Below, piece after piece: positions 1-9,206 of a stretch of DNA of 21,079 bases. Under the pieces are notes generated by a model. It was not told the DNA's origin. It did no database searches and saw only the letters and a list, made by a program, of their open reading frames with translations. Made by a program: the position numbers and the translations under genes. Source of the stretch: Ophiothrix spiculata (lineage: Eukaryota; Echinodermata; Ophiuroidea; Amphilepidida; Ophiotrichidae). The stretch lies in the NCBI GenBank assembly GCA_000969725.1, contig JXSR01S019547.1; one strand, written 5' to 3'. The stretch's first letter is position 1. Each line of letters opens with the position of its first letter.

Positions 1-140
1 GCAACTTTTACTAATGAGATGCTATTTTGAGGTGAAATTTTGGATTTGCAATCAAGAAAATTATCTGCTTCATTTGACATCAAAAATGTATCATTTACAG
101 GTGATCTCAGGAGGATGAGAATGAAATGGAATTATACCTC

Positions 141-767
141 TTAAAGGGAGGTCGGAGCCTCACGATTTCTTAAAATTTATTTTGCTCATAACTTGAAAAC
201 TAGTGAAGTAAACTATATAAAAGTATACATTTTTAGAAAGGGAATTTTACAAGGAATCCATTTATAGCATCAGATTCTTGATTTAAGAACTCGCTTTTTC
301 GTAACTCACCAAAAACAAGTTATTTTGACAAACATTTTGAACAAGCCTTGGAAAAATATTATTAGGCCAAAATGTTCAAAAATAGGTATAAGTCATCTAT
401 ATCGCTGGTTCTAGGGAATGTTTTCTTAATTTTTTGTTTAATCCCTTAGTTTTGAACATTTTAGACCGAATAGGCCAAAAATTCATTTTTTTCAAAAAAT
501 CATGATTTTTGGGCATTTTTTAGCCAATTTTGTGAAAATTAAGAAGTTAATAAAAAGAATTGAGAAAACATTCCCTAGAACTATAAATAACTCGTTTTTG
601 GTGAGTTTCTAAAAAGCGAGTTCTTAAAATTTGAGTTTGATGCTAGAAATGCATTCCTTGTAAAATTTCCTTTCTAAAAATGTATACATTTATGTAGTTT
701 ACTTTATTAGTTTTCAAGTTATGATAAAAACAATTTTTAGGGATTGTGAGGCTCCGACTTCCCTTAA
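141..767. repeat. Fold-back TTAA element, copy 1
   Basis: This is a long imperfect palindrome. The left end reads TTAAAGGGAGGTCGGAGCCT and the right end (748-767) is its near-perfect reverse complement. The match continues inward for almost the whole element: GTTCTAGGGAATG at 408 pairs with CATTCCCTAGAAC at 569. The right arm lacks some sequence present in the left, so the arms are unequal. Both ends carry TTAA, consistent with a TTAA target-site duplication. No transposase is encoded, so it would be a non-autonomous MITE or fold-back element. Two further copies occur at 8340-9039 and 18151-18801. Confidence 0.85.
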
Positions 768-1069
768 ACATGGAGTGTGGGAACCATCCCTACACCTTAT
801 ACGACTTGCCCTTCCCCCATATTTGAATATACCATCAAATGTTTTTCTTCAAAATGATGCAAAGGATGGACTAAAAGTTTATTATATGTCCTGGATCATT
901 TTTTTTTGACATTTTTTAAGTGTAAATAGAGCATACTATTGTCATGATTTAGAATTTTAAAAAGTTAAAATTATGCAAAAAGTTAAATATCATAACCCTA
1001 ATCACAAAATGTGCTAAGTCCAGATACGTCACAGACATGGGTTATATGCAGGGACCAAATCGATGCCCG
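768..1069. other. Non-coding spacer
   Basis: This is AT-rich sequence between the fold-back element and a tRNA-like repeat. I see no splice-bounded open frame, no repeat structure and no RNA gene in it. Confidence 0.5.
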
Positions 1070-1152
1070 GGCAGCGTCTCCGCAGTGGCTTGCTACGGGT
1101 ATCACTCGCTTTAGAAACGGGAGGTCCCTGGTTCGAATCCTGGTGACAACAC
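1070..1152 (+). repeat. tRNA-derived SINE-like fragment
   Basis: A perfect RNA polymerase III B-box, GGTTCGAATCC, lies at 1130-1140, and a weaker A-box-like stretch (CCGCAGTGGC) lies about 50 bases upstream. The presumed T stem has one mismatch, and no acceptor stem can be formed between the start and the TGACAAC at the end. It is therefore not an intact tRNA. A SINE head or tRNA pseudogene fits best. The GC content is clearly higher than in the flanks. Confidence 0.5.
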
Positions 1153-1446
1153 ATGTTTTTTCACCACCCTCCCCTTTTCGAGTAGATGGGCTAGAAACAA
1201 GAAAAGTTAAATGATCAGTTAGGGTTAGAATAACTATCTAAATCTATTTACATAGTGAAACAAATTTGTTCAAATGTCATGACCACGTCTGGTACTATAG
1301 TTTGATACAGCCAGTTTACCAAGATTGATATATTGTACATACCCTCCCCCCTCCCTTCACAAAGAGATTTAATATGTATCTGTGTGATTGTATGTTTCAT
1401 ATAATAACATTTAGTTTCACTTATTTTTTGTTTACTCCTCCAACAG

Positions 1447-1872
1447 CTCAAAAGAAGGAGATCGCTTGTTAGAGAATTTGACAATGATACAAACACTCAT
1501 AGAAATACTATGGCAGCCATTTTGTTAACTCAAGGCCCTGTTGTTACCCATGAGTCCTTGAGAAATGAGTGGTCTTTCCTTCGCTCCATATCAAACCAAG
1601 AGTTCATTGATGCCGCCAAAGAGTTAGAAAAGGCAGGCTTAGGTTCCATAGCCAGCCTCCATCTACAGCTGGGCGGTTCAAGTCCCAGACTGCCATCTCA
1701 CGCATTCATCAAAAAGCTGCCATTCACAGCCCGTGATACACTCAGGTGTCGTACGGATCTTTGCACACCCGAGTTGTACACTGCTAAGTTCAGTCAGAGA
1801 TCATCTCTTCCGCAAGAATGGCAGGATCAGCTTGTAGCCATGGGACTTGTTTCCAAAGTGTTGTTTTCCTGA
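1447..1872 (+). CDS. Terminal exon 1 of an unrecognised winged-helix-like nuclear protein (3' part of gene)
   Basis: The exon follows a pyrimidine-rich acceptor ending CTCCTCCAACAG and opens in phase 0. It encodes 141 residues before a TGA. Residues 1-9 form a basic cluster (LKRRRSLVR) that could be a nuclear localisation signal. Residues 22-100 look like a small winged-helix domain: a helix opening MAAILLTQGPVVTHES with a conserved Trp42, a helix ending in ELEKAGLG at 59-66, a loop rich in Gly, Ser and Pro, and a strand HAFIKKLP at 85-92. The tail (residues 104-140) carries LCTPELYT and MGLVSKVLF. It is about 69% identical to the exon at 5483-6046 and more distant from the one at 14324-14731. 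ATG at 1510 could start a single-exon product, but the frame stays open back to the splice site, and exon 2 has no matching Met. The upstream exons are not in this window. Function unknown; the Orc1/Cdc6-type fold is my inference. Confidence 0.8.
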   Translation, partial: LKRRRSLVREFDNDTNTHRNTMAAILLTQGPVVTHESLRNEWSFLRSISNQEFIDAAKELEKAGLGSIASLHLQLGGSSPRLPSHAFIKKLPFTARDTLRCRTDLCTPELYTAKFSQRSSLPQEWQDQLVAMGLVSKVLFS

Positions 1873-1973
1873 TTGGTTGAAGAGGTGGGAATTGAAACTC
1901 TGTTTGTTGGTTTTAGAGTTTTACCTATTTTGTTGTTCAGAGTTTTGTTCATAATTTATTTTCAAATTTGTAT
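1873..1973 (+). other. 3' UTR start of exon 1
   Basis: The first bases after the stop (TTGGTTGAAGAGGTGGGAA) resemble those after the stop of exon 2 (TTGGTGGAAGAGG). The duplicated unit therefore included 3' UTR as well as coding sequence. No clear AATAAA polyadenylation signal is present here, so the transcript end is unplaced. Confidence 0.5.
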
Positions 1974-3116
1974 TCCTGAGTTATACACTGCAGAAGTCCA
2001 TCTCTTCTACAAGATTAGCAGGATCAGCTTGTAGCCATAGGACTTGTTTCCAAAGTGTTATTTTGCTGATTGGTGGAAGAGGTGGGAATCAAAATGAGTT
2101 TTGTTATTTTGAGTTTTTCCTTTTTTTCCCCCAAGAGTTTTGTTCGTTTCTGAATTTGTTATTTTTGTTACCGAGTAATACTGGCTAATTGAGCCAGAGG
2201 TCATCTCTTCAACAAGACTTACAGGGTAAGCTTGTATTTATTGGACTTATTTCCAGAGTGTTATTTTGCTGATTGGTTGAAGAGGTGGTAATCAAAATTA
2301 GGTCAAGTCGTTTTCATTGTTTTTGCATTTTGTTGTTCATAATTTTGTTCATAATTTGTTTTAAATTTATAATCCTTGCACTCTTATTGAGATATACAGT
2401 GCTAAATCAGCCAAGATTTGACTCAATTTGACCGTAGGGTAAACCCTATGGGTGGCAGCCATGTTGGATTGTCGCTCATGGAGGGTAGATCATTTTACAC
2501 CATCATTTTAAAGCTGTGCTTGCCACACTTTAAGATTTTTCAAAACAAAGTAAGTCAAAATAGAAGCTGATGGAAATGTGGACACATTTTGCGTGTGATA
2601 TAAATTGCAAATGCGTCTAGTAAAGACTTGCAAGCTCAATTTATCGGGCTTGTTTCAAAACAAAGAGGTGCAATATTTCCACTCCAAGAAAATGGCAGAG
2701 AGTTGCAATTCCCCCTTTTAAATTCCTTGATCAGAGGTCATCTCTTCCACAAGAATATCAGGATCAGCCTGTGGCCATGAGATTTGTTTCCAAAGTGTTG
2801 TTTTGCTGATCAGTTGAAGAGTTGATCTAAACTTAGTTTGGTTGTTTTGATGTTCTTGCATTTCATCGTTTATAAAACTTGATTTGTTCAGAATTTATTG
2901 TTACATTTATGATCTTAATTCTCCTGGGTTGTACACTGCTAGTGCTAAATTCAGAAAAAAGTTTCATCTTTTTCATGAGAATGGTATAAGCTTGTACTAA
3001 TTGTTTTGCTGGTTGGTTGAAGATCAGAAATTGGAATCAACAATCAGTTTGGTTGTTTTGAATTTTTTACACATCATTGTTATTAATTCATAATTTTCTT
3101 GTTACAGAAGTGGTAG
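1974..3116 (+). pseudogene. Tandem array of decayed copies of the exon 1 tail and 3' UTR (~200 bp units)
   Basis: Recognisable units begin near 1974, 2171, 2381 (partial), about 2725 and 2920. Each echoes the end of exon 1 in order: a GAGTTRTACACTGCT-like start, TCATCTCTTCC.CAAGAAT, CAGGATCAGCTTGTAGCCAT, GGACTTGTTTCCAAAGTG, TTTTGCTGATTGGTTGAAGA, then the T-rich 3' UTR with TTTTGTTCATAATTTRTT. All have in-frame stops or frame shifts, so none codes. Sequence at 2417-2724 is mostly unrelated, though 2620-2665 may be one very worn copy. The period is close to the distance from residue ~107 of exon 1 to the first new unit, so the array looks like repeated duplication of the gene's 3' end. Confidence 0.75.
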
Positions 3117-4310
3117 ATTTGGTTATAACATGTATCATTGTACAAGCTCAAGAAATTTGTTTTGTACGGGCCCAAGCTCTCACCTATTTGGTCTATGTCA
3201 GATGAGTGAGGGCGCTTGATCCTTCCCCCCGTAAAAAAATGTCAAATAGCTTGCGATGAGAACTATCTTCTTACAAAACAAATGTGTAAATTTTGTATGA
3301 TACATAACCAAAGCTGTAACCAAAGCTGCAGCTTACGTTTTAGCTCCCTGTAAAGGGATTGAGCACTTTACTAACTGCATTGTTTTTACTAAACTTTTTG
3401 TGTTGATTAATTTTCTGTCTCCACATTAGCAGCATATTTTTAAATCAGAATCATTTATTAAGGATTGTCACCATAGAGTATAGGTCTAGTGGTTCTCAAT
3501 TATTTGCTCACAGGCCAATGATCACCAGATACACATAACAAAATAAGAGCCCAAGGACAAATACTCTTTGCTTTTCTATACCATGCTGCATGTTTTTCAT
3601 CCAAATTTTGTTGTTTCTTAATGGTTTATATGTAGGTAATTTTTTTATACATTACTGTACAAAACATGCATTTACACTCGAAAACTTTAAAACGGCATAT
3701 CTTTTGACCAGTCAACGTAAATGGTAAAAGTTATACATTTTTCAAAAGGAAATTGGTCGATGAATCCAATTATGTGATTAATTTTTAGGTCGTGTATACA
3801 TGAAAAATCTTTTGATTGAGAAATGTCCCAAAAATTAATGAGTCATTTCATAGATTTTTACCATCCTCAATATTTTGACCACAATGAAATTGGTCACCAA
3901 ATGAATTATTTTATGGAAGGCTATCATTACATCCTTCAAGTAATGTTTGTGTCATCTGTATACACCTTTCCCCAACAAAATCTCATTATGCCAAGTTGGT
4001 TGACCAAAATGCACTTTTATTTCATTTTGCACCCTGTATAGTTTTAACCCATCCCTAAAAAATTGACCTATTCAGGTAAAATTGAAATCCTAGGAAAGTA
4101 AGCTTTCCAGCAATATCTAACTTTGTAGGTTTTAGGTGTATATATTCAGAGTTACGATCCGTTGAATACAAATTGGCATGGTTTTACCAATGTTTTTGTG
4201 TGAAACAAAAAATATGACCAGTTAATGACTTATGTCCATGTATATAACAGTCAGAGATATTGACAATAAATCAATATTACACACAATAGGAAAGTACCTG
4301 TTAACTTCCT
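3117..4310. other. Non-coding interval (intron or spacer)
   Basis: This is AT-rich with no splice-bounded coding frame. The 219 bp open frame at 3823-4041 has no domain pattern and low-complexity AT-driven composition. The stretch at 3655-4045 may be old transposon debris ending in TTTTGCACCCTGTATA, but I could not find a matching opposite end. Confidence 0.4.
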
Positions 4311-4315
4311 GTATA

Positions 4316-4534
4316 TGTGGATCGACTCCACATTGTCGTGTTCACATTACAAAATCTAATCCACCTCCTTGGGTCGAAACTACCTCATGAAGGTGGTCTC
4401 GCTCCACATTGTTAATGTGGATTCGATGTAGGGTCGAAACCACTTATTTTGTGATCACACTACACTGAGAAGTGGGTTCGATGTAGGGTCGACTCCATGT
4501 CCCTACATTAAACTAGCTAGGTGTGATCACGCCC
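4316..4534. repeat. Cluster of short palindromes with a TCGA core
   Basis: Several small hairpins share the plan GTGG, a TCGA-type core, CCAC. They lie at 4316-4332 (TGTGGATCGACTCCACA), 4393-4407 (GTGGTCTCGCTCCAC), 4417-4443 (arms GTGGATTCGA and TCGAAACCAC around TGTAGGG) and 4472-4498 (a near copy of the previous one). TGTGATCAC also occurs twice, at 4450-4458 and 4523-4531. The block is more GC-rich than its flanks. It could be the core of an old satellite or mobile element, or a set of protein-binding sites; the sequence does not decide between these. Confidence 0.6.
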
Positions 4535-4747
4535 ATAAAAACCTGATGTTAAAGTTGCAAAGAATTGGGTCAATAACTGTGAAATTACCAGTGAAATTAA
4601 TGTCAAAAAGATGGTCTAATATTTAGGTCATGGTTTCTTTTTGGGGGGTTGGGGGAAATTAACTGGACTGGGAGACAAGAAAATGAGGGTACAAATGCCT
4701 CCTCATTCCTACCTTATCAATACAGGCAATAGAGGATTCATGATAGC

Positions 4748-4938
4748 TTCCCCCCCCCCCTCCCCTGTTCTCCCTCTCATATCCTCTCCTGTCCTCTCCT
4801 CTCCTGTCCTCTCCTCTCCTGTTCTCTCCTCTCTCTCTTAACCCCTTTCTCCCTCCTTTCCTCTCCTATCCCCTCCACTCTCCTACCTCCACTCTCATCC
4901 AATTCCCCCTCCTCTCCCCTCCCCTCTCATCCCATTCC
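4748..4938. repeat. Polypyrimidine CCTCTCCT tract
   Basis: A run of C is followed by about 180 bases of almost pure pyrimidine built on CCTGTCCTCTCCT-like units. It is a strand-asymmetric microsatellite with potential for triplex (H-DNA) formation. The Ser-Pro-Val-Leu repeats readable through it are a by-product of the repeat. Confidence 0.9.
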
Positions 4939-5482
4939 CTGGTCAAAATTTAGGTGATGTTGGTCACAATTTACTAGATTTAGATAAATTTCTACACACA
5001 AATTTAGATACATTTTACATATATTTCTATTGTTTCACAAATATTCAAAATATTACAAAAATCATATTTTAAAATTTCCTAAAAATGAATAACAGCGTCT
5101 TATAGTAATAAACTTTATGATGTTATTCCACCTCTGCTGGGGTTTACATGTGATCCCACTGTTTATAGCACTAGGAGATTGAATTTGTTTGCATATGGCC
5201 ATTTTGATTTCATACAACCACAAACAATTTCACATGGATCTACTGAATCCAAAATAGGTTCTCCTAGCTGCTAATCTTTAGAGCTTTCATTACAAAGAGG
5301 AAAACACAAACATATGTGAAACCATATTTTTTCTTTCACTCTAATTTTTTTTTCAGGTTAGACTTAGATTTTGTAAATAAATTGTAAATAATTATATGCA
5401 TTAACATAAATGTGTTAAAATTAGTTTAATTGAACATCATAACATAAATAAATTTTTAAAATGATATTTTGTTTTTCAACAG
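4939..5482 (+). other. Intron 3' end leading to exon 2
   Basis: This is AT-rich sequence with no coding frame. It ends in the pyrimidine-rich acceptor TTTTGTTTTTCAACAG, and the AG at 5481-5482 defines the start of the next exon. Confidence 0.6.
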
Positions 5483-6046
5483 AACTTTAAAAGGAAGCGT
5501 TCTCAGGCCGGTTTTCCTCGGGCTAAACAGACTAAACAATGTAAGGCAAAACCACCGCCTAAGGTTAAACCACCTAAGCAGCCTAAACAGCCTAAGGCTA
5601 AACAGCCTCCTAAGGCTAAACCACCTCCTAAGCAGCCTAAACCACCTTCTATAAAATGCCCCAAGAACGAGATTGTCTGCACAAACGCCAAATCGGCTAT
5701 TCTCTTAACCAACGGCCCTGTTGTCACTCACGAATCCATGAAAAGCGAATGGCCCAATTTAGGCTCCGTATCTGCTATAGAATTCAATACTGCTGCCAAG
5801 GAACTAGAACTGATCGATTTAGGATCTGTAGCGACTCTTCAGTTAGGTGGTTCTAATCCGGGGTTACCGTCTCATGCATTCATCAAGAAACTGCCGTTCA
5901 CGGCTCGGGAAAAGCTACGCCGCAATCCCAATCTGTGCAGTCCCGAAATGTACACCACTCAGTTCAGCCAACAGTCATCTCTTCCACAACACTGGAAGGA
6001 TAAGCTTGTGACTATGGGACTTGTATCCAAAGTGCTGTTTTGTTGA
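5483..6046 (+). CDS. Terminal exon 2 of the same protein family, with a Lys/Pro-rich linker
   Basis: The exon opens in phase 0 and encodes 187 residues to a TGA. It starts with a basic cluster (NFKRKR). Residues 21-58 are an almost pure Lys/Pro/Gln/Ala repeat (units such as KPPKQP and KAKPPP), a disordered tail of the kind seen in linker histones and other DNA-binding proteins. The folded part begins near residue 71 (SAILLTNGPVVTHES), continues through EW at 89-90, KELELIDLGS and SHAFIKKLPFTAR, and ends with LCSPEMYT and MGLVSKVLF. About 81 of 117 aligned domain residues match exon 1, with one two-residue gap. The domain starts 48 residues later than in the other two exons, so the Lys/Pro block looks inserted here. 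No Met aligns with Met22 of the other copies, which favours splicing from an upstream exon over local initiation. Confidence 0.85.
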   Translation, partial: NFKRKRSQAGFPRAKQTKQCKAKPPPKVKPPKQPKQPKAKQPPKAKPPPKQPKPPSIKCPKNEIVCTNAKSAILLTNGPVVTHESMKSEWPNLGSVSAIEFNTAAKELELIDLGSVATLQLGGSNPGLPSHAFIKKLPFTAREKLRRNPNLCSPEMYTTQFSQQSSLPQHWKDKLVTMGLVSKVLFC

Positions 6047-6642
6047 TTGGTGGAAGAGGCAAGATATGATTCTATTGGTTGGTGTTTATCTAGATGTGTT
6101 TTGTATCCCCTGTGAGTATCTCATTAATGAATATTCATCACTGCATGCTATATATCTGCTCCTCATGAATATTTATTAGTACATTTCCAGCATGAAATTT
6201 TTGCACCATGGTTGTTATTGGTTGTATATATCTGCTTTTCGGTTGTATATCTGCTTTTCAGTTATTTTTACTCTTTAGTTTGTGTAATCTTATTATTGGC
6301 TGAAACTGCTGTTTGGTGAATTCTTTGTATGTTATGCTTCTGCTGTTGTTGTAGATCTGCTCTGCTGTTTTAAAAGCATTGTTAGTCGTCCTCCCCGCCT
6401 GTATTTTGAACCAAAATAGTTTTGGACTTGAATATTAACATGTAACTTTTCACAACAATCCTTCTATAAAGTCTGCATTTGTTAATTTGAGATATCATAA
6501 GGAAAAATATAAGTGAAAGTAGTGTTCTGATGAAATTGATATTTTTATGGATTTGAAATCTTCATACCTTTCATAACACTCCCTAATCCTAAAGCTCCCA
6601 ATGGCTACAAAGAAAATCTCTGAATACCAAATCCCTGCCTAG
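6047..6642 (+). other. 3' UTR and downstream non-coding sequence of exon 2
   Basis: The 3' UTR opens like that of exon 1 (TTGGTGGAAGAGG) and then diverges. A 20-base tandem duplication (GGTTGTATATATCTGCTTTT-like) lies at 6220-6259. Unlike exons 1 and 3, no array of decayed tail copies follows. No clear AATAAA signal was seen. Confidence 0.5.
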
Positions 6643-6714
6643 GCTGCACTAGCCAAGTAGGTAGCCATGGGACTGGGTGCAAGAGTTTAATTTGTGGGTT
6701 CAAATTCTGGCAGA
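6643..6714 (+). repeat. tRNA-derived SINE-like fragment
   Basis: TAGCCAAGTAGG at 6650-6661 matches the polymerase III A-box consensus at every position. GGTTCAAATTC at 6697-6707 matches the B-box with one mismatch. The 47-base spacing is close to that in tRNA genes. The acceptor and T stems do not pair, so this is a SINE head or tRNA relic and not a functional tRNA. Confidence 0.45.
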
Positions 6715-7393
6715 AACCACCAGATTTTGACATTTGACACATATATTTCTGAGGAGATAGGTATAGAGTGTAAGGAGGTTATGTTTTCTAGATGTAGATC
6801 TAATTTGAACAAATAGAATTCTCAGTTTTACATATTCATAACTATACTTCTGAGTATATTATGAGTTGGAATCAAGTATCATTTTAAAGCAAAAGATATG
6901 ATCCTTTTGAATCTAAAAAAACAGAGGTCAACTTTACTCTTCTCTCCAGAAGTTATATGTATTGAAAGATTTCAAAAGTGTATGACGTCCCACCCCACTT
7001 CTTTATCCCCAAAACATAATTACCCTACCTTTTATGTGACTAAAACTATTAGCGTCCCCCCCCCCCCACACCACAAAAAAAAATACTTTGTCTCAGCTTC
7101 CTTGGGCAAAAGTAGCTATATGCTGTGCTTTTTTCCCCTTCAAAATAGGCTATGACCTATGCGATTTTTTTATAACTTGAAATTGCGTACTGGTGTTTTG
7201 AGAAATACATATTAATATTTGGGTACCTACTATTTGCAAGGTATAAATTGAAATTCACACAACAAAAAACACAAAATAGTAACATATTATCCGAACATCA
7301 ATATAGAGCCCAATTTCGCAACAGTTTTTCCTCACTCTCACAATTATTTTGTGTGATTATGCATTCAGAGGTGGATATTATGCTCATAATATA
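6715..7393. other. Non-coding interval
   Basis: This is AT-rich sequence with no credible gene. A C run followed by an A run lies near 7056-7082. The 258 bp open frame across this point (6898-7155) has no recognisable pattern. Confidence 0.4.
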
Positions 7394-7906
7394 TTAAAGG
7401 GACTGGCCTAGATTTTCCCACTAATTTTTTACCTACATATTTTTACATGACTCAATAGAATATGTTTATAGTAATATAACCATTAATTTGAGGAATATTG
7501 GAGAAAATTGCAATTCTTTACCAACTTTATTTTTTTACGCCGGCGCTAAAAATGTTGTGAAAACAGTGTTTCTAGTTTCAAATTTAAAAAAAAAGATCTT
7601 GTTTCCACACTTGTGATGAGTAAGCAAATTGTTTCTCTTTTAATATGTATTAAATTATCTCCAGGAGCTTTGTTCGATCTTTTATCTGGTAAATCCATTT
7701 GAGGTACAAAACTATAGGATTTAGAAAACACAGGATAGTCACACCACCATCGCAGAATGATATACTAGTATTGTAAATTAATTCTCTCTCAATTTTAGCC
7801 ATTTCTATGTTTTGTTTGTTTTTGTAGTTTTTTGGATTAAGTACACTTTTAAGCTATATTTAGAGCATTTTTATAAGTTAAGTCGAATCTAGGCTAGTCC
7901 TTTTAA
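7394..7906. mobile_element. TTAA-bounded MITE, family B
   Basis: The left end TTAAAGGGACTGGCCTAGAT and the right end (reverse complement at 7886-7906) agree at about 19 of 21 bases, and both end in TTAA. The interior is AT-rich with a small GC island (ACGCCGGCGCT near 7538). No transposase is encoded. Piggybac-like elements use TTAA targets, but the superfamily cannot be set from the ends alone. Confidence 0.75.
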
Positions 7907-8339
7907 TATGGGGAATTGGTACTCTAGAGACACTCATATTTATATTTCACCCTTGTCTTGTCAAGAGGGTGGTGGTTACCCCCCCCCCCCCCCAACGATA
8001 ATTCATTACTGATTGCGCTAAAATGGAAAACATATTGACCTGAGCATTTATAGTCATCTGAAACAAACCTTTTCATTCTGGGCGGGACCAAATAGCACCG
8101 TGTGTGAACAACAAATCGATCATCAAGTCCCACAACAACAGAACTGCCAAATCACGCGAGCTCACAAATATCGCGTGAATTGCATATGAACTTTAAGCTT
8201 TGCGCACAAGATGCGTAAAAGTGAAAAGGTTTTCTTCATGCGACTATAAGTAACTTATTTTACATCCTTTGATCCAAGGGTACCCTCCCTCTCCCTAACA
8301 TGTTGGTACAAGTCCAGGGGTAAGGGGGAGGGTTGCCAC
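7907..8339. other. Non-coding interval with a poly-C run
   Basis: The tract at 7979-7993 is an uninterrupted C run. The minus-strand open frame at 7924-8133 reads through it and contains a poly-Gly stretch from the C run. Its remaining sequence may be transposon debris, but no domain is recognisable. Confidence 0.4.
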
Positions 8340-9039
8340 TTAAGGGAGGTCGGAGCCTCACAATCCCTAAAAATGGTTTTTATCATAACTTGATAACTAA
8401 TAAAGTAAACTAGATAAATGTATACATTTTTAGAAAGAACATTTTACAAGGAATCCATATATAGCATCAAAATTAAATTTTAAGAACTCACTTTTTAGAA
8501 ACTCGCCAAAAACGAGTTATTTTGCCAAAAATTTTTGAACAAGCCTAGAAAAAGTATTATTTGACAAATATGGTTCAAAATTGGTAAAAATCATCTAAAT
8601 CGATAGTTCTAGGGAATGTTTTCTCAAATTTGTGATTAACTTCTTAGTTTTCACAAAAATGACCAAAAAATGCCCTAAAATCATGATTTTTTGAAAACAA
8701 ATGAATTTTTGGCCTATTCAGACCAAAATTTTCAAAACTAAGCGATTAAATAAAAATTTCAGAAAACATTCCCTAGAACCATCGATATAGATGACTTATG
8801 CCTATTTTTGAACATTTTGGCCAAATAATATTTTTCCTTGGCTTGTTCAAAAAATTTTGGCAAAATAACTGGTGAGTTACTGAAAAGCGAGTTCTTAAAT
8901 CAAGAATCTGATGCTATAAATAGATTCCTTGTGAAATTCCCTTTCTAAAAATGTATACTTTTATATAGTTTACTTCATTAGTTTTCAAGTTATGATCAAA
9001 ATAAATTTTCAGAAATCGTGAGGCTCCGACCTCCCTTAA
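8340..9039. repeat. Fold-back TTAA element, copy 2
   Basis: This is the most complete copy. The ends TTAAGGGAGGTCGGAGCCTC and its reverse complement at 9020-9039 match exactly, and each terminates in TTAA. The arms of about 340 bases pair nearly throughout, meeting near 8685-8700 around TCATGATTTTTTGA. No protein is encoded. A transcript through this element would form a long double-stranded hairpin. Confidence 0.88.
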
Positions 9040-9206
9040 GAAATTTTAAATTAAAAAAATTGAAAAATTTCTGCATGGTATGGACCTTGAACTTTTAGAA
9101 CATGTTAGAAACTCCATTTCCCTTCTGTATACGCAAAAAAAAATGGGTAAAATTCCGATATTCAGAACTTTCATAGAAAAAAATTGAATTTTGAACCTCT
9201 TTATGC
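9040..9206. other. AT-rich spacer
   Basis: This short AT-rich spacer lies between two inverted-repeat elements. Nothing else is seen in it. Confidence 0.4.

Noticed and set aside
721..909. Short plus-strand open frame at the end of the first fold-back element
   Set aside because: It starts inside the terminal inverted repeat and has no domain pattern.
1070..1152. Functional tRNA gene
   Set aside because: The B-box is perfect, but no acceptor stem forms and the T stem has a mismatch.
4316..4534. CRISPR-like array
   Set aside because: The units are few, irregularly spaced and palindromic, in a eukaryotic setting with introns.
4641..4841. Open frame ending in repeated Ser-Pro-Val-Leu-Ser
   Set aside because: The repeats come from the CCTCTCCTGT pyrimidine tract; there is no splice or start context.
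5503..5727. Minus-strand open frame rich in Gly and Leu
   Set aside because: It is the antisense of the Lys/Pro coding repeat in exon 2, whose plus-strand frame is supported by homology to exon 1.
7924..8133. Minus-strand frame with a poly-Gly run
   Set aside because: The Gly run is the poly-C tract at 7979-7993; the rest is too short to assign.
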